A DNA stretch of 37,023 nt from Terriglobia bacterium (GTDB taxonomy: Bacteria > Acidobacteriota > Terriglobia > Terriglobales > Acidobacteriaceae), in assembly GCA_020073395.1 (NCBI GenBank), contig JAIQFF010000034.1:1-37023 (forward strand), given 5' to 3'. Shown one piece after another: positions 25,844 to 32,326 of the stretch. How positions within the stretch are numbered: the stretch's first letter is position 1; every line of letters begins with the position of its first letter. The notes beneath the pieces are model-generated. The model was not told where the DNA came from, searched no databases, and saw only the letters and a list, made by a program, of their open reading frames with translations. Position numbers and translations under genes: made by a program.

Positions 25844-27118
25844 TCACGCTCCTACAGCGGAGGGTTCTGTCGCGTCATTCCGAAAATCAATCAGCGCCGG
25901 CTTTCTCTCTTCCGGGCCGACGCGAGAGGCTGCAACCAGGATCAGAGTAGCGTCATCCCGCATCTGAAAATTGCAGAATTCTTTTACGCTTCTAAGCAAC
26001 TGGTCCTTCAGCTGTTCGATCGATTGCCCATCCGTGCTTCTCGCCACCTGAATCAATCGTTCCTCCCCGAATTCTTCTCCATCGGGGGCCATAGCTTCCG
26101 TGATCCCGTCTGTGAATGCCATCAGAGTGGCCCCAGGGCCTACCTCGACGGTTGAGTTTTCATACTTCCAGTCAGGGAAGACGCCCAGAAGCGCACCGCC
26201 GTTTTCGAGGTGTTTCGCGTTCCCGTCGTTGTCGATCAGGATCGGGCGCAGATGCCCGGCATTGGCGTATTGCAGAATTCGGCTGTTCGCATCGAGGACG
26301 CCGTAGAACAGGGTCACAAATTTTCCCGTCGCAATGTTCGTGCACAGCACGGAATTGATCCGGCTGCAGACGTACGATGGGGAAGCGGTTTCGGTGGCAA
26401 AAGCCCGGACTGAGGCCTGCACATTGGCCATCAACAGCGCCGCTGAGATGCCCTTTCCGACGACATCGGCAATGCAGATCGCCAGCTTGTCCTTGCCGAG
26501 CCTGATGACGTCGTAGTAGTCACCGCCGACCAGACACGCCGGTTCCCAGGCTCCCGCTACCTCAAACTCGGTCAGTTGTGGAAGTTCCCTGGGCAACAGT
26601 CCCTGTTGAATTTCGCGCGCCTGCTGGAGCTCTGCAGCGTCCAGTTCTCGCTCAGCAGTCCCGAGCTCGACCGTCCGTTCTAACTGGCGATTGCGCTCTT
26701 CCAGACGGCACCGGGTCTCCTGGTGAATGAAGAACGCCATGCCGAAAATCAGGTTGGCCACTGCGGGAAACTTCCATCCGGAGGCGAGAAAGTGCCTGAA
26801 GCCGCCCGGCGTGCCTGAAACCAAAAAAACCACGTAGGTGGAGAGGGTTACGGCAACAGAGGTTATCGCCAGCAGGAAAACCAGATTCAGCGGCCAGTAC
26901 CAGGAAGACTCACGCGTAACGCGAGGAATCCCCATGCTTTCCATTGTCAGAGTGGTGAAATTCCCCAGGAGAAAAGAGTAGATCAAAGTGAAGGGGAGCG
27001 ATGGCGCGTGTCCGGTGGCAGCCCAGAAGATAGCATAGACTCCAGCCGCGATTGCCAAATAGAGTAGCTGCAAGCGAAGGAATCGAAGCAGTGCTCTGGA
27101 CACGGGTGCGCTGCTCAT
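25844..27118 (-). CDS. Membrane-bound PP2C-type (RsbU/SpoIIE) serine phosphatase
   Basis: 424-residue protein. The N-terminal third (about 1-135) holds four or so membrane helices, followed by a coiled coil (about 137-172, EERNRQLERTVELGTAERELDAAELQQ) and a PP2C-like SpoIIE domain (about 175-400). Metal-binding acids are visible in LVGGDYYDV, ADVVGKGISAALLMA, AFTDGITEA and MRDDATLILV. Such phosphatases dephosphorylate an anti-anti-sigma (STAS) protein in a partner switch. No STAS protein, kinase or sigma factor of that type lies here; RsbRD-like genes do. It follows osmC by 18 nt and is probably transcribed with it. Confidence 0.88.
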   Translation of the reverse strand: MSSAPVSRALLRFLRLQLLYLAIAAGVYAIFWAATGHAPSLPFTLIYSFLLGNFTTLTMESMGIPRVTRESSWYWPLNLVFLLAITSVAVTLSTYVVFLVSGTPGGFRHFLASGWKFPAVANLIFGMAFFIHQETRCRLEERNRQLERTVELGTAERELDAAELQQAREIQQGLLPRELPQLTEFEVAGAWEPACLVGGDYYDVIRLGKDKLAICIADVVGKGISAALLMANVQASVRAFATETASPSYVCSRINSVLCTNIATGKFVTLFYGVLDANSRILQYANAGHLRPILIDNDGNAKHLENGGALLGVFPDWKYENSTVEVGPGATLMAFTDGITEAMAPDGEEFGEERLIQVARSTDGQSIEQLKDQLLRSVKEFCNFQMRDDATLILVAASRVGPEERKPALIDFRNDATEPSAVGA

Positions 27119-27136
27119 GGCCGCTCACCATCCACA

Positions 27137-27589
27137 TCAGCCCACGGACACAGCATTGCCTACCTCCACATGAGCCTCTAACGCAGGGGCGGCCGCCAGT
27201 GCCTTTGAGACCAGGCACGCTGCGTGTGTCTTGTGCAAGAGCTTAAGCGCTCGCTCCCGTTTTTCGTCATCGTGAACGGTTACGGTTGGACGGAGGACGA
27301 TATCGCTGAAGCTGTACCCCGATTCCGCTTTGCTGACCGTGCCTTCGACCTCCACTTGCAAGTCGGTGTACTCGAATTTTGAGTATTCCGCGATTGCCCG
27401 AAAGGTGGTCGCAAAACAACTTGCCAGGGCAGCCAGCAGCAGGTCTTCGGGCGTCCAGCGTCCTTCAACCCCGCCGAATTGTGGCGGCGCGCTGAAGTGA
27501 ATCGCATTGGGCGCAGAATCGGACTTCGCCAAGCCCGTCCTCCCGGAAGTCCACCAAGCCAACGTATGATATTTGTGTGTTGTGTCCAT
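27137..27589 (-). CDS. OsmC/Ohr family protein
   Basis: 150-residue OsmC-type protein, a family of thiol-dependent hydroperoxide reductases. The two reactive cysteines are present at C58 (LLAALASCFATTF) and C125 (KTHAACLVSKAL), with EDLLLAALASC as the family signature. The central strands and the C-terminal VEVGNAVS match the fold. GGGAG lies 8 nt before the ATG. The gene is divergent from the Crp/Fnr gene and is followed by the phosphatase gene; the tandem operator between them is placed for activation of osmC. The physiological peroxide substrate cannot be told. Confidence 0.88.
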   Translation of the reverse strand: MDTTHKYHTLAWWTSGRTGLAKSDSAPNAIHFSAPPQFGGVEGRWTPEDLLLAALASCFATTFRAIAEYSKFEYTDLQVEVEGTVSKAESGYSFSDIVLRPTVTVHDDEKRERALKLLHKTHAACLVSKALAAAPALEAHVEVGNAVSVG

Positions 27590-27699
27590 TTCGTTACTCC
27601 CTCGTGCTCCGGATTAGAAGCTGTACTGCTCGTGCATTGATGAGAGCCTGGGGGGCCTGGTTTCGGTTTCGACCTCGACAGGTTGGTTCGCCTTTCCGA

Positions 27700-27764
27700 A
27701 TTCTCTCCAAGTAGCCCTGCCAAAGCAGTGGGTCGCGTCACGGCGGTTCGTGACTGCAATCACA
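27700..27764 (-). promoter_or_regulatory. Tandem CRP/FNR-type operator and -10 of osmC-phosphatase
   Basis: The outer site is CGTGA-CTGCAA-TCACA at 27749-27764 and the inner AGTGG-GTCGCG-TCACG at 27727-27742, with centres 22 bp apart. GAGAAT (minus strand, 27705-27700) is a 4-of-6 -10 match placing the inner site exactly at -41.5 for osmC. The inferred start is about 27693, giving a 104-nt leader. Confidence 0.68.
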
Positions 27765-27776
27765 GGGTGTTACAAT
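27749..27776 (+). promoter_or_regulatory. Possible self-repressed promoter of the Crp/Fnr gene
   Basis: TACAAT at 27771-27776 is a 5-of-6 -10 match 22 nt before the ATG at 27799. The strong CRP/FNR-type site at 27749-27764 covers the place of the -35 box and part of the spacer. On this strand a bound regulator would block rather than help polymerase, so the gene may repress itself while activating divergent osmC. Confidence 0.45.
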
Positions 27777-27798
27777 GTGCGGAGCGGCGGGAATTCAA

Positions 27799-28515
27799 AT
27801 GCGTGCTCCCTACGGCCTGAATATCATCGATAATTGCGCTACCTGCCCGGTGCGCGAAGAGCATCTTTTCTGCAATCTGCCGTTGCCTGCACTGCAAAGA
27901 CTCAATGAAATCAAGTCCACGGCGGTTTATCCGAAGTCGGCAGTGTTGTTTATCGAAGGCCAGATGCCGCGTGGGGTGTTTGTGCTGTGTACGGGGAAAG
28001 CGAAGCTTTCCACTTCTTCCAGCGAAGGCAAGACCATCATCCTGAACGTTGCCCGGGCGGGTGACGTGCTCGGACTCAACGCCACGATTTCCAACAGACC
28101 GTACGAATTGACTGCCGAAATGGTGGAGCCGGGCCAGGCTAACTTCATTACCCGCGATGCGTTGCTTCAGTTCCTGCGTGAAAACGGAGAAATTGCGCTG
28201 CGCGTGGCAGAACAACTCAGCCGCAACTACTACGAAGCCTTCGAGGAAGTCCGCATGTTGGGGCTGGCAAGTTCACCATCAGAGAAACTGGCCACGCTGC
28301 TGCTTTCGTGGACGGCAAACGCGGTGAAATCGTCTGATCCTTCGCGCATTACGATGACGCTCACCCATGAAGAGATCGCGGAGATGATCGGGACCACGCG
28401 CGAGACCGTCAGCCGGCTGTTCTCTGAGTTCAAGAAGAAGCAATTGCTTCAGTTGAAGGGCACTACCCTGATTATCCGCAATAAATCTGCCTTGGAAAAA
28501 ATGGTCCACTCCTGA
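27799..28515 (+). CDS. Crp/Fnr family transcription regulator with N-terminal cysteines
   Basis: 238-residue regulator. The N-terminus has C13-AT-C16 and C25, an FNR-like cysteine group (CxxC then C after 8 residues) that could hold an Fe-S cluster with C64 as a fourth ligand; E. coli FNR has a 5-residue gap and a ligand at about 122, so this is only a resemblance. A cyclic-nucleotide-fold beta barrel follows (about 27-130), then a dimer helix and a winged helix-turn-helix with HEEIAEMIGTTRETVSRLFSEF. R201, E202 and R206 correspond to the CRP residues that read TGTGA. The ATG at 27799 is preferred over 27775, which lacks a ribosome binding site and abuts the -10. Confidence 0.92.
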   Translation: MRAPYGLNIIDNCATCPVREEHLFCNLPLPALQRLNEIKSTAVYPKSAVLFIEGQMPRGVFVLCTGKAKLSTSSSEGKTIILNVARAGDVLGLNATISNRPYELTAEMVEPGQANFITRDALLQFLRENGEIALRVAEQLSRNYYEAFEEVRMLGLASSPSEKLATLLLSWTANAVKSSDPSRITMTLTHEEIAEMIGTTRETVSRLFSEFKKKQLLQLKGTTLIIRNKSALEKMVHS

Positions 28516-28518
28516 AGG

Positions 28519-28535
28519 CCAGGATCCTAGCCTGG
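28519..28535 (+). terminator. Weak hairpin after the Crp/Fnr gene
   Basis: CCAGG at 28519-28523 pairs with CCTGG at 28531-28535 around a 7-nt loop, directly after the regulator stop and before the convergent radical SAM gene. There is no T run, so termination here is uncertain. Confidence 0.3.
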
Positions 28536-28583
28536 ACGTTCTCGGCCCGCCGCAGCCCCACAGTGAGGTCGCGACGCACGAGT

Positions 28584-29684
28584 CTATAGGGCAGGCCGAG
28601 CCAGGTCGCCAGGCTCATAAAGACAGAGCGGGTCGCTGGCCAAGGGATTGCCCGTGTGCGCAAAGGCGCGCGCCCTCGACCCCCCGCAGATTTGTCCGAG
28701 ATCGCAGATTCCGCACTTGCCCTGAAACTGCTTCGGCGCATGGAGTGCGCGGAAGAGCGGAGAATCGCGATAGATTTCAACCAGCGAACTGCTACGCACA
28801 TCACCGCACGACAGCGGCAGAAACCCCGAGGGATACACCTTGCCCAGATGAGATACGAATACGATCCCGTGACCGTCACGAACCTGGAACCCACCATAAA
28901 CTGAACTTGACTTCATCTCTGCCGAGCTGGTGTGGGAGGCAATCATACGATTCATAGCAATGCGCCGGTAAGACGGAGCTTCCGTCGTCTTGATCGCGAA
29001 CGGGGCTGCCGCAGTCAGATCGAAAACCCAGTTCATCAGTTCTTCCCCACGCTCGGGCGAGACTTCGCGCAGAGCCTTGCCGCGGCCGACTGAAATCAGA
29101 AAAAACAGGCTCCAGCGCATGACCGGAAAGGTTGTCAGCAGCTGATAAATTGCGGGCAAGTCGTCGGCAGTTTCCGCAGAGACCAGGGTATTGACTTGAA
29201 TTGGCAATCCAATGCGTCCGGCATGCTGCGCCGCCGCCACGGTTCGCTCGAAGCAGCCCGGAACTGCGCGGATGGCGTCGTGCCGCTGGGCGGTTGATCC
29301 ATCAATGCTCAGACCGAGACTCTGGATGCGATGTCTCTTCAAACTATCCAGGGCGTCCGCAGTTAAAGCAGGGGTAGCGCTTGGTGTAATAGAGACCTGC
29401 AGACCCAGCCCGCAAGCGTGGTCGATCAGTTCGTACAGATCGTGTCGGCTCAGCGGATCGCCACCGGTGAGAATCAGGTGTGGAAGGGGATCGCCGAACT
29501 CGACAATCTGCTGCAGGAACTCTTTGCTTTCAAGATGCGTCAGCTCCATCGGATGGGGAGAGGGAATGGCCTCAGCGCGGCAGTGTTTGCACGAGAGGGC
29601 GCATGCCTGGGTCATTTCCCAGTACACAATCATCGGGCTTCTGGAATAATCCCTCCCAATGCCATGGTTCCTGTGGCTCGGCAT
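28584..29684 (-). CDS. Radical SAM/SPASM protein related to haem-modifying enzymes (NirJ/AhbD-like)
   Basis: 366-residue radical SAM enzyme. C28-xxx-C32-xx-C35 (TQACALSCKHCRAEA) binds the SAM [4Fe-4S] cluster; LILTGGDPLSRHD is the GGE-like SAM motif. The C-terminal region has CGICDLGQICGGSRARAF and a later DPLCLYEP, a SPASM-type auxiliary-cluster site. The overall pattern is that of the NirJ/AhbC/AhbD relatives that work on haem or sirohaem-type tetrapyrroles, and of some peptide-modifying enzymes; no partner gene for either is nearby, so the substrate is open. GAGGAAGGA lies just before the ATG. It has its own CRP/FNR-type promoter. Confidence 0.82.
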   Translation of the reverse strand: MPSHRNHGIGRDYSRSPMIVYWEMTQACALSCKHCRAEAIPSPHPMELTHLESKEFLQQIVEFGDPLPHLILTGGDPLSRHDLYELIDHACGLGLQVSITPSATPALTADALDSLKRHRIQSLGLSIDGSTAQRHDAIRAVPGCFERTVAAAQHAGRIGLPIQVNTLVSAETADDLPAIYQLLTTFPVMRWSLFFLISVGRGKALREVSPERGEELMNWVFDLTAAAPFAIKTTEAPSYRRIAMNRMIASHTSSAEMKSSSVYGGFQVRDGHGIVFVSHLGKVYPSGFLPLSCGDVRSSSLVEIYRDSPLFRALHAPKQFQGKCGICDLGQICGGSRARAFAHTGNPLASDPLCLYEPGDLARPAL

Positions 29685-29742
29685 GATCCTTCCTCTCTTC
29701 TTCGGCGAGACTTACTCGACGCGACTCGCGCGCAACGGCCCA

Positions 29743-29807
29743 ACCATAGCAATCACGAGGAGGTCCAGCCGTGATCCAAATCACAGGAAGGGGTGATCCT
29801 AAGCAAT
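29743..29807 (-). promoter_or_regulatory. Tandem CRP/FNR-type operator and -10 of the radical SAM gene
   Basis: The inner site is CGTGA-TCCAAA-TCACA at 29770-29785 and the outer GGTGA-TCCTAA-GCAAT at 29792-29807, with centres 22 bp apart. TATGGT (minus strand, 29748-29743) is a 4-of-6 -10 match placing the strong site exactly at -41.5. The inferred start is about 29736, giving a 52-nt leader. Confidence 0.7.
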
Positions 29808-29842
29808 GATCAGTTCCCTAGACTGCCAGGAAAGCGTCTGAG

Positions 29843-30577
29843 TTAGACCACCTCGGTGATTCGCATCCCATAGTTACCATCCACAATTACTACTTCTCCC
29901 CGGGCCACGATGCGGTCGCCCAGCAGGAGCTCGGCCGGGTCCTGGAGGGATTTGTCCAACTCGATCACCGATCCGGATCTTAACTCGCCAATCTCGCGCA
30001 ACGGCAAACGCCGCTCGCCGAAGCGGAGGGTGACATCAATCTCCACATTCTCGAGCAGGGAGACATTGGTACTGTTTTCTGTGTGTGACGACTGGGCGTC
30101 AGCATTAGTTGTGCCTGATGCCCAGTCCGCAGCGAAAAGCAATTGAAATTCGACGTTTCGAGAGGCTCCATCTGTTCCCGTCAATGAGAATTGTCTGGCC
30201 GGAGTCCAAGGCAGGGCTTTGGCGAGTTGCAGTTTGACCTGGGTCCCTTTCAGAGCCTGTCCCGCTTTCTCGCACGCTTCCGCCAGAAGCGCTCGTACCG
30301 CTTGCGCGTGCTCGGGCTGGAACTGGGTAGGAGGCGCAGGCGTTCCGCCCAGGGCGGCCGCCAGAGTGAGAGTACTCTCCAGGCTGATCTGGATCGCCGC
30401 TTCCGTCTTCGAAGGTTCTGCCACCAATAGCATCGTAAGCAGCTGCGTGCCCGCGGGAAATGACCTCGGTTTTTCATTCAGGGTGACATTCCAGGCCGCA
30501 GAAGTCTTTGCGGAAAACGCCTGGGCGGCGGCGGTTGGCAATGCTTCAACAAACAGGTCAATTGGATTGCGGCTCAT
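29843..30577 (-). CDS. fliN: Flagellar motor switch protein FliN, long form
   Basis: 244-residue protein whose last 75 residues are a SpoA domain (LLENVEIDVTLRFGERRLPLREIGELRSGSVIELDK ... VVIVDGNYGMRITEVV in two halves), the FliN/YscQ fold of the C-ring below the motor. Typical FliN is 100-140 residues; here about 165 extra N-terminal residues form a separate Ala/Leu-rich domain that might resemble FliY or a FliM-like module, but no CheC phosphatase motif is evident. It overlaps fliM by 4 nt and is the last visible gene of the flagellar operon. Confidence 0.85.
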   Translation of the reverse strand: MSRNPIDLFVEALPTAAAQAFSAKTSAAWNVTLNEKPRSFPAGTQLLTMLLVAEPSKTEAAIQISLESTLTLAAALGGTPAPPTQFQPEHAQAVRALLAEACEKAGQALKGTQVKLQLAKALPWTPARQFSLTGTDGASRNVEFQLLFAADWASGTTNADAQSSHTENSTNVSLLENVEIDVTLRFGERRLPLREIGELRSGSVIELDKSLQDPAELLLGDRIVARGEVVIVDGNYGMRITEVV

Positions 30578-31542
30578 ATAGCGGTCCCCTTTTCCGGCTG
30601 ACTTTGTGGCAGGCGATCGAGCAGTTGCACTCCGCGATGACGTCCGCTACGAACCGGGACGCCCTCAAACGAATCGTGACCTTCGATCTTGAGCACGGCC
30701 GGAGTCCGCACCGAGACTCCCAGGGAAAGTATTTTCCCGACGCGAAGGTTCAATAGGTCGTTTGCCGGCACTTTGCCTCCCAATAACGCCAGCTCAATCC
30801 CAAAAGTGGCGCCGAGCAACTGTTCAGCGAGTTTGGCGTTCATCGTGCCCTTTCGAGAGGACTCGGGTGCGGATGTGGCAGTTGCCCCCAGAAATGCGCC
30901 CAGCGCAGGTACCGGCAGCATCAGCTGGAAATCGCCTCCGGACGATTCCAGGTTCGCGGAAAAGCTGAACACCAGAGCATTGTCGTTGGCGGAAAATAGT
31001 CTCTGCAGTTGAGCTGACGACTGCCGTGTCCCCATCGAAACGGAGACACTGAAGAACCGCCATGCGGCTCGCAATTCCTGGCAAATCAACTGCACGAATT
31101 CTTTGGCGATCTGATCTTCGATTTCGGTAACTTCTCGCGACGGCTCACTGGGGCTGGCACTGCCTCCGAGCAGGCGATCCACAATGGGGAACAGTAGCAC
31201 GGAGTCAATTTGCAGCAATCCAATGTCGGCTTGCGAACCGAGTTGCAGCGACACCAGATACGAACTGCCCGCTTTCTCGATAAAAGTCCGACAAGGGATC
31301 TGCTCCGAAGATCGAAGCCCGGTCTCGCAAGTCAGTCCGAGCCGGCTGTGGAGTGCCTGGGTGAATAGAGGCGCAAATGCTTCACTAGCCTGAACCAGCG
31401 GGGCGAGACGCGCTTTGTCGATGCCGCCGACCACGCGGAAATCGCAAGGCTGGACCCTCTCCGGCGCAATATTGTCGTTGGCGACAACCGCGCCTTCCGC
31501 CCTCGTAGATGTTGATTGAGCGAGAGTTCCCATTTGGGTCAC
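30574..31542 (-). CDS. fliM: Flagellar motor switch protein FliM
   Basis: 322-residue C-ring protein that receives CheY-P and sets rotation direction. The middle domain (about 35-230) has typical FliM patterns (LFTQALHSRLGLTCE, YLVSLQLGSQADIGLLQIDSVLLFPIVDRLLGG, ELRAAWRF), followed by a C-terminal SpoA domain (about 240-315). The N-terminal CheY-binding peptide, usually LSQDEIDALL, is not recognisable; the start is instead rich in Ala/Ser/Thr. A GTG start at 31542 overlaps the fliA stop (GTGA), with AGAGGA 9 nt upstream; an ATG at 31533 is the alternative. Confidence 0.88.
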   Translation of the reverse strand: MTQMGTLAQSTSTRAEGAVVANDNIAPERVQPCDFRVVGGIDKARLAPLVQASEAFAPLFTQALHSRLGLTCETGLRSSEQIPCRTFIEKAGSSYLVSLQLGSQADIGLLQIDSVLLFPIVDRLLGGSASPSEPSREVTEIEDQIAKEFVQLICQELRAAWRFFSVSVSMGTRQSSAQLQRLFSANDNALVFSFSANLESSGGDFQLMLPVPALGAFLGATATSAPESSRKGTMNAKLAEQLLGATFGIELALLGGKVPANDLLNLRVGKILSLGVSVRTPAVLKIEGHDSFEGVPVRSGRHRGVQLLDRLPQSQPEKGTAI

Positions 31543-32306
31543 CGGAATGTGTCCTCTTTGAGTTGCATTGCCTGAATTGCCGTGCGAAGTTTGGTGATGG
31601 CGAGCGAATGGATCTGCGATACCCGTGACTCCGCCAGGTCCATGACCTCTGCGACCTCCCGCATGGTCAACTCCTCGCGATAGTAGAGCGAAATGACCAT
31701 TTGTTCCTTCGCCGAAAGTGTTTCGATAGCCTGAGTGAGGTAGTCGCTCCGTTCGGAGCGCAGGCAGATTTCGAACGGGCTTTCGTTCTCGTTGGCAGGG
31801 GCGTTTTCGATGAGGTCCTGGGCCTCGGAATCATCGAAGCGCGACCCCACCATCTGGCCCACGATGTGCAAGCCATCCAGGCGCCGAAGTAAGGTGTGCA
31901 GCTCGGAAACTTTCAAGTCAAGATCGGCGGCGACCTCATCTTCCGTGGGCTGGCGTCCCAGCTTATTGGCCAGCTTGGTGATACTCTCTGCCACATTCCG
32001 GCCTTTTTTTCGCAGGGGACGCGATCCCCAATCGAGGGCGCGCAAGCTGTCGAGAATCGCTCCACGAATGCGGAACGACGCGAACGATTTCAGCGATGCG
32101 TTCTTGTTTGGGTTGTATTTGCGCACCGCTTCGATTAGCCCCAGCACGCCTGCGTGCACCAGGTCTTCCAGGGGAACGTGTTGCGGCAAGCGTTCATGGA
32201 TCCGCCGCGCCAGGTAGTACACCTGCGACAGTTCGGATAAAATGAGCTGGTTGCGTGGTTCGTTCTCCGATAAGACGTCGGTATAACTGGCTTCTGGCAT
32301 TGTCAT
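31539..32306 (-). CDS. fliA: Flagellar sigma factor FliA (sigma-28)
   Basis: 255-residue sigma-70-family factor of the FliA/WhiG type, which directs late flagellar and chemotaxis transcription. Region 2 includes PLEDLVHAGVLGLIEAVRKYNP and FASFRIRGAILDSLRALDWGSRPLRKKGR, a FliA signature; region 3 has KLGRQPTEDEVAADLDL; region 4 has LTMREVAEVMDLAESRVSQIHSLAITKLR. GAGAGGA lies just before the ATG. It lies 20 nt after flhA and overlaps fliM, so it is transcribed with early export genes. No FlgM anti-sigma gene is in the window. Confidence 0.95.
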   Translation of the reverse strand: MTMPEASYTDVLSENEPRNQLILSELSQVYYLARRIHERLPQHVPLEDLVHAGVLGLIEAVRKYNPNKNASLKSFASFRIRGAILDSLRALDWGSRPLRKKGRNVAESITKLANKLGRQPTEDEVAADLDLKVSELHTLLRRLDGLHIVGQMVGSRFDDSEAQDLIENAPANENESPFEICLRSERSDYLTQAIETLSAKEQMVISLYYREELTMREVAEVMDLAESRVSQIHSLAITKLRTAIQAMQLKEDTFR

Positions 32307-32326
32307 TTCATCCTCTCTTCAAGTCG

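Noticed and set aside
5323..29807. Tandem palindromes as sigma-54 enhancer-binding sites
   Set aside because: At the one promoter I inspected for it (upstream of the RsbRD1 gene), no GG-N10-GC (-24/-12) element was found between the sites and the gene, and the constant -41.5 spacing to a -10 hexamer at all eleven fits a Crp/Fnr class II activator better. I did not search every promoter exhaustively.
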